From the NCBI GenBank assembly GCA_036501345.1, contig DASYAN010000066.1, positions 1-24,820 of the forward strand: a stretch of DNA of 24,820 nucleotides, in the 5' to 3' direction. Positions 21,959 to 24,820 of the stretch are shown in pieces. The notes below the pieces were generated by a model that worked only from the letters and a program-made list of their open reading frames with translations, ran no database searches and had not been told where the DNA came from. How positions within the stretch are numbered: position 1 is the first letter of the stretch; every line of letters begins with the position of its first letter. The stretch comes from DASYAN01 sp036501345 (GTDB lineage: Bacteria; Chloroflexota; Ktedonobacteria; Ktedonobacterales; Ktedonobacteraceae). Made by a program: the position numbers and the translations under genes.

Positions 21959-22750
21959 TTAGATAAGATCTAGGGCATCTTTGTATTCTTGTATGACAGG
22001 AGTACTTGACTCACTAACTTTCATAGCAAAGCTTCTTTTGCCGGGGTGGCCTTTAGCAACTTCTGGAAAGCCCATATGTCTTAGGAGACGTATCCCATCG
22101 GGTAAGCGGCTCCTGGCAGTGAGGCTATCGACAATGATACCCTGCTTGCCTAGTTCTATGAATGTATCTAACATGCCACTTATGAGTTTAGAACCATAGA
22201 TGCGTTTTTCTAGTTTATCGATACCTGGGGTAACTCCCATTGACATGATATACAAGTGAGTATGCTTTGGTGATTTGAAGTCTTCAACCTCATTTGGTGT
22301 GATGTCGTCAGGACTGATTTTATCCTCTAGGAGCTTTTCTATTATTTGTGGACTTAGGGGCAATAAAGAAGCATAAGCAACTACCTTATTTTCAAGGTTG
22401 ACCACAAAAAATGTGTATGGATTTTTCTCAAGCCAGGAAATGCGGATTTCGGTTGGTGTAACGTCGTTTCCAGCAGTATAGAAAATTGCTTTGCTTATGT
22501 CTACTATCTCTGGCATATCTGCTTTACTAGCAGGGCTAAATATGCTGGCTTCAGTATCTCTATTGGTTAGAAAAATACGTAGTTCTCTCGCTAGCTTGTC
22601 CACTTCTTCTTTAAGGTAAACTGATTGCTTTCTTCCTGGGGGCGTGATGCTTTTCAGGTTGCCCATGAGAACCTGATGGCGTAATGCACTATAGGTCATA
22701 CCTAGTTTTTCTTGTGCCTCTTTGGCAGAGTAGAATTTTTGTGGATTCAT
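21959..22750 (-). CDS. HTH (excisionase/MerR-like) fused to GNAT-like acetyltransferase
   Basis: A 263-residue protein. Residues 1-60 form an excisionase/MerR-type winged HTH (YSAKEAQEKLGMTYSALRHQ; PPGRKQSVYLKEEVDKLA). Residues from about 75 look like a GNAT acetyltransferase fold: DMPEIVDISKAIF, FFVVNLENKVVAYASLLPL (strand pair), the acetyl-CoA region HLYIMSMGVTPG, and LLRHMGFPEV near the end. The acetyl acceptor is unknown. The ATG at 22750 has AGAGGAAA upstream. The N-terminal HTH is duplicated as a free-standing small ORF upstream. The combination suggests a DNA-bound regulator that also modifies a small molecule or protein, but this is inference. Confidence 0.75.
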   Translation of the reverse strand: MNPQKFYSAKEAQEKLGMTYSALRHQVLMGNLKSITPPGRKQSVYLKEEVDKLARELRIFLTNRDTEASIFSPASKADMPEIVDISKAIFYTAGNDVTPTEIRISWLEKNPYTFFVVNLENKVVAYASLLPLSPQIIEKLLEDKISPDDITPNEVEDFKSPKHTHLYIMSMGVTPGIDKLEKRIYGSKLISGMLDTFIELGKQGIIVDSLTARSRLPDGIRLLRHMGFPEVAKGHPGKRSFAMKVSESSTPVIQEYKDALDLI

Positions 22751-23018
22751 TGCATTTCCTCTTTGTCTACAATCTCCGATATATTTTCTTTTACTAGCAG
22801 GGCTAAACGTGCTGGTTTTTATGTCTCTATTGGTTAGAAAACTGTTGTAGTTCTCTTGCTAGCTTGTCTACTTCTTCTTTGAGGTAGACTGATTGCTTTT
22901 TCCCTGGGGGGGTAATACTCTTTAGGTTACCCATGAAAACCTGATGGCGTAGGGCACTATAGGTCATACCTAGTTTTTCTTGTGCTTCTTTGGCAGAGTA
23001 GTACTTTTGCGTATTCAT
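22522..23018. repeat. Tandem duplication of the HTH-coding segment (2 x 229 bp)
   Basis: The segments 22522-22750 and 22790-23018 match at high identity over the whole HTH-coding part and a further 50 bp. The copies are 268 bp apart. Similarity stops at the start codon and just inside the GNAT part. Confidence 0.9.
22827..23018 (-). CDS. Stand-alone HTH protein, truncated copy of the HTH-GNAT N-terminus
   Basis: A 63-residue ORF nearly identical to residues 1-55 of the HTH-GNAT protein (YSAKEAQEKLGMTYSALRHQ; PPGKKQSVYLKEEVDKLA). Past residue 57 a one-base insertion relative to the other copy shifts the frame (ELQQFSNQ then stop), although homologous DNA continues for about 35 bp in the shifted frame. 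The ATG at 23018 has AAGGAGAG upstream, so it can be expressed. It may be a decayed duplicate, or a small DNA-binding protein acting on the same site as the full-length one, much as excisionases are short HTH proteins. Confidence 0.65.
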   Translation of the reverse strand: MNTQKYYSAKEAQEKLGMTYSALRHQVFMGNLKSITPPGKKQSVYLKEEVDKLARELQQFSNQ

Positions 23019-23087
23019 GGTCTCTCTCCTTTGGTTAGCCTCTTGCTAGACTCAATCCTAGGTAAATTTTACCATTTCTCCGTAACC

Positions 23088-23158
23088 TACGCAACTCGGG
23101 CATAATTTCCCTTGACTTTTATCTCTGCCTTGACTTATAATTCTATGTAAGTTGCGTA
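23088..23158. promoter_or_regulatory. Divergent control region with inverted TACGCAACT boxes
   Basis: TACGCAACT (23088-23096) and AGTTGCGTA (23150-23158) are exact inverted copies and bracket a plus-strand promoter, TTGACT (23112-23117), 18 bp, TATAAT (23136-23141). A further GTTACGTAG lies at about 23171. The region sits between the HTH genes and the divergent gene at 23247, so the HTH proteins are likely binders. Confidence 0.6.
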
Positions 23159-23246
23159 AATTATTTGTTTGTTACGTAGATTGTGTTTAGTCTGTAGCTA
23201 GTAGATCACTCAGTTTCTCTGATTTTTCCAGGAAAGGACTTCGCAT

Positions 23247-23708
23247 GTGTTAGATATCATTGGTACACCTGAGAGCTTTCCAGTTGTTTCCCTGCTTTCT
23301 GCTGCTGGTTCGCCGATTCCTGCTGACTTTCAGGATATTCCATACTCACCTGTGCTGCTGCTTCGTGCTCATTTCGATGTGTCGATCACTGCTGATCCTG
23401 AGTATCAGAGTGCTTGTGAGACTGGCTTTGATGCCTACTTCGAAGAAATGGTTCAGTGGAATGAAGCGGGTACAGATCTGGTGTTTATTGATTGCTTCTC
23501 TACTCGCGCTGAGGTGATAAGCTTTGTTGCTCGGGGCATGATAAGAGATCACTGTCCATCCTATTGGGGTGTCGTATCATTTTCCTTCAGTGTTGGTTTT
23601 GTGCTCGGCTGGCTTTCTGCTCTGTCGTTGACTGATCGTGCACTGGCTTTGGTTGGTCTTGAGCTTCTGATAGTGCTTGTAGCTCACATGCAGAAAGCGA
23701 TTTTATAA
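23247..23708 (+). CDS. Small protein with C-terminal membrane segments, function unknown
   Basis: A 153-residue protein that I do not recognise. It starts with GTG at 23247 (GGAAAGGA ends 8 nt upstream). The N-terminal 100 residues are soluble and acidic (HFDVSITADPEYQSACETG; WNEAGTDLVFIDCFST), and residues about 108-150 are hydrophobic with one or two spans (SFSFSVGFVLGWLSAL; ALVGLELLIVLVAHM). A promoter and paired inverted boxes lie upstream. The next ORF starts 1 bp after its stop. It is likely an accessory gene of the mobile element. Confidence 0.65.
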   Translation: MLDIIGTPESFPVVSLLSAAGSPIPADFQDIPYSPVLLLRAHFDVSITADPEYQSACETGFDAYFEEMVQWNEAGTDLVFIDCFSTRAEVISFVARGMIRDHCPSYWGVVSFSFSVGFVLGWLSALSLTDRALALVGLELLIVLVAHMQKAIL

Positions 23709-23709
23709 T

Positions 23710-24279
23710 ATGATGTCTTCTTTGTATGTCCAGTTGCAAGAGTCCAGCATGGTCCCATTTATTGGGGCTGTGCTGGTTGCTAGTCATCTTTTTGATAAAG
23801 CTGCTCTAGAGGCTATTTCAAACCCCATCACTGAGAAACTTGACAATAGCTTGTATACATCATTTTGTTATCAAATTATCAAAAATCGAAATATACCACT
23901 AAAACCATCAAAAATCGAAATTTTCATAGATAATTCCCCTAACCCAAAAACATGTATTATTATACTTACCTTCCAACGAAGATCTTTCACCCGTTCCTCT
24001 CTGCTGTGTTTGTCTGAGACCCTCAAATGCTTCTTGCACGCCTGCACGCCAGAACGCCGTACGCTTGCATGTGCACACTTGTTCACTCAACGCAAACACG
24101 GTCACACACCAGATACAAAAAAACATATCCTTCAAAAAAACCTTCAAGGTGCTGAGACGTTGGGAAATGATACAAGCGGTGGAGCAAGTAAACCCCACCG
24201 CTCAAAATACATCGCGTCTGCACCCTTGTTTTGTTCTTTTTCTTGCTTAAGGAGGTCCTGTTCATGGAAAGCATGGTAA
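23710..24279 (+). CDS. Doubtful ORF following the small membrane protein
   Basis: The frame is open for 189 codons and starts 1 bp after the previous stop, so coupled translation is possible. The first 40 residues (MVPFIGAVLVASHLFDKAALEAI) look protein-like, but the rest is compositionally odd, covers direct repeats and a hairpin, and overlaps the start of the Rep-like gene. It may be a short gene with its 3' part lost, or no gene at all. Confidence 0.25.
   Translation: MMSSLYVQLQESSMVPFIGAVLVASHLFDKAALEAISNPITEKLDNSLYTSFCYQIIKNRNIPLKPSKIEIFIDNSPNPKTCIIILTFQRRSFTRSSLLCLSETLKCFLHACTPERRTLACAHLFTQRKHGHTPDTKKHILQKNLQGAETLGNDTSGGASKPHRSKYIASAPLFCSFSCLRRSCSWKAW
23878..23921. repeat. Two direct copies of ATCAAAAATCGAAAT
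   Basis: The 15-bp sequence occurs at 23878-23892 and 23907-23921, a 29-bp period in A/T-rich DNA about 340 bp upstream of the Rep-like gene. Iteron-like in appearance, though only two copies are seen. Confidence 0.6.
24175..24202. terminator. Hairpin 60 bp before the Rep-like gene
   Basis: AGCGGTGG (24175-24182) and CCACCGCT (24195-24202) form an 8-bp G/C-rich stem with a 12-nt loop. It could end upstream transcription, or be part of a replication origin. Confidence 0.5.
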
Positions 24280-24820
24280 AGATTCTTGGTGCCTTTCTTG
24301 ATACGCTGGTGCTCAATGTGTATCCGACTGATGCCAAGTTTGAGATCGAGGAACGGCGTGTTGATCCACATCTGCAAGAAGAGTTAATGCTGCTGAAAGA
24401 GCAAGCACAAGAGCTTGAGGAAGATGTCCCGGCGCGCTTCGCCTTCAATGGGGCTCCTTTGCTCATGCGTGCCAAAGGGGGTGATGGCTTTAACTGGATC
24501 ATGCATAATCACTGGCTCACCCTTGCGGTCAATCGCAGCTCCAAAGCTCAGATCTTGGGTCAAGTGCGCTGCTCCTCGGCGTACCTGTGGCGTGTGCGCG
24601 ACGTGGGTCAGATCATTGTTGATGTGCATCAGTTCCTCATCACCATCTTTGGTGAGTACATTGTGCCGCATGTCTCCAGCTGTGATTTAGCGGTGGATGT
24701 GATGGGTCTGGATTTCAGCTCCGTCCAGCAGGTCAAAGAGCATTTTGTCTCGCGGGCTCAACTCACCGGGTTGATACCATCCTCTGCTCCTGATGATGGA
24801 ATGATTGATGGTCCTGACTC
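24264..24820 (+). CDS. Rep-like replication initiator of an integrative element (partial)
   Basis: The frame is open from the ATG at 24264 (AAGGAGG 8 nt upstream) to the window end, 185 residues seen. Key stretches are LDTLVLNVYPTD, an acidic helical linker (EELMLLKEQAQELEED), ARFAFNGAPLLM, FNWIMHNHWLTLAV, GQVRCSSAYLWRVRD, and CDLAVDVMGLDF. The last resembles the metal-binding strand (xDLAxD) of Rep_trans/pT181-type initiators and NicK-like relaxases. I therefore infer a replication initiator or relaxase; the catalytic Tyr would lie beyond the window. Codon use is G/C-richer than the DNA before it. Similar proteins accompany HTH genes in chloroflexal and actinobacterial elements. Confidence 0.55.
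   Translation, partial: MESMVKILGAFLDTLVLNVYPTDAKFEIEERRVDPHLQEELMLLKEQAQELEEDVPARFAFNGAPLLMRAKGGDGFNWIMHNHWLTLAVNRSSKAQILGQVRCSSAYLWRVRDVGQIIVDVHQFLITIFGEYIVPHVSSCDLAVDVMGLDFSSVQQVKEHFVSRAQLTGLIPSSAPDDGMIDGPD

Overview
The window reads as a chromosomal segment of a large-genome, Gram-positive-like soil bacterium. The lipoproteins, the Pro/Thr-rich secreted proteins, the DUF4395, DUF2785 and YciF-type genes and the style of the element-borne Rep and HTH proteins suggest a Ktedonobacteria-like member of the Chloroflexota. That placement is inference from protein style, not from a marker gene.

Layout. (1) 1-5072: a minus-strand cluster holding an OmpR-type response regulator, a sensor histidine kinase and two lipoproteins. 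The second lipoprotein gene is broken: its ORF runs without a stop into a membrane-plus-HTH protein of the kind carried by integrative elements, and a 100-bp imperfect palindrome lies at the join. Three 18-bp boxes (AGTTGTA-N4-AGTTGTA) lie upstream of the regulator gene and of the broken lipoprotein gene and look like the regulator's own binding sites. (2) 5112-6231: a secreted, Ala-rich repeat protein preceded by an inverted-repeat-bounded segment. (3) 6477-8812: a three-gene ABC-2 export operon with overlapping start and stop codons. (4) 9224-17358: ordinary genes, namely a 3D/RlpA-like secreted protein, a YciF/DUF892 ferritin-like protein, an amidase, a DUF2785 protein, a CHAP-domain protein, a DUF4395 membrane protein and a large secreted GH76-like glycosidase with a Pro/Thr tail. 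Two of the secreted-protein genes (9224-9787 and 14974-17358) share a 62/63-bp inverted-repeat element just upstream of their starts.

(5) 17795-24820: an accessory region. A tRNA-Thr(UGU) with its own promoter stops in the anticodon arm at about 17884, and A/T-richer DNA begins there. This looks like one edge of an integrated element. The region contains a long coiled-coil repeat protein with two FPPPPSD motifs and an in-frame amber codon, a HigB/HigA-like toxin-antitoxin pair with a palindromic operator on the toxin start codon, an HTH-GNAT protein with a truncated tandem copy of its HTH, a small membrane protein, a pair of direct repeats, and the start of a Rep-like replication initiator that runs off the window.

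The best candidates for undescribed biology are the FPPPP/coiled-coil repeat protein with its amber-separated tail, the element boundary in the tRNA, the apparently leaderless toxin transcript and the paired upstream elements of the secreted-protein genes.
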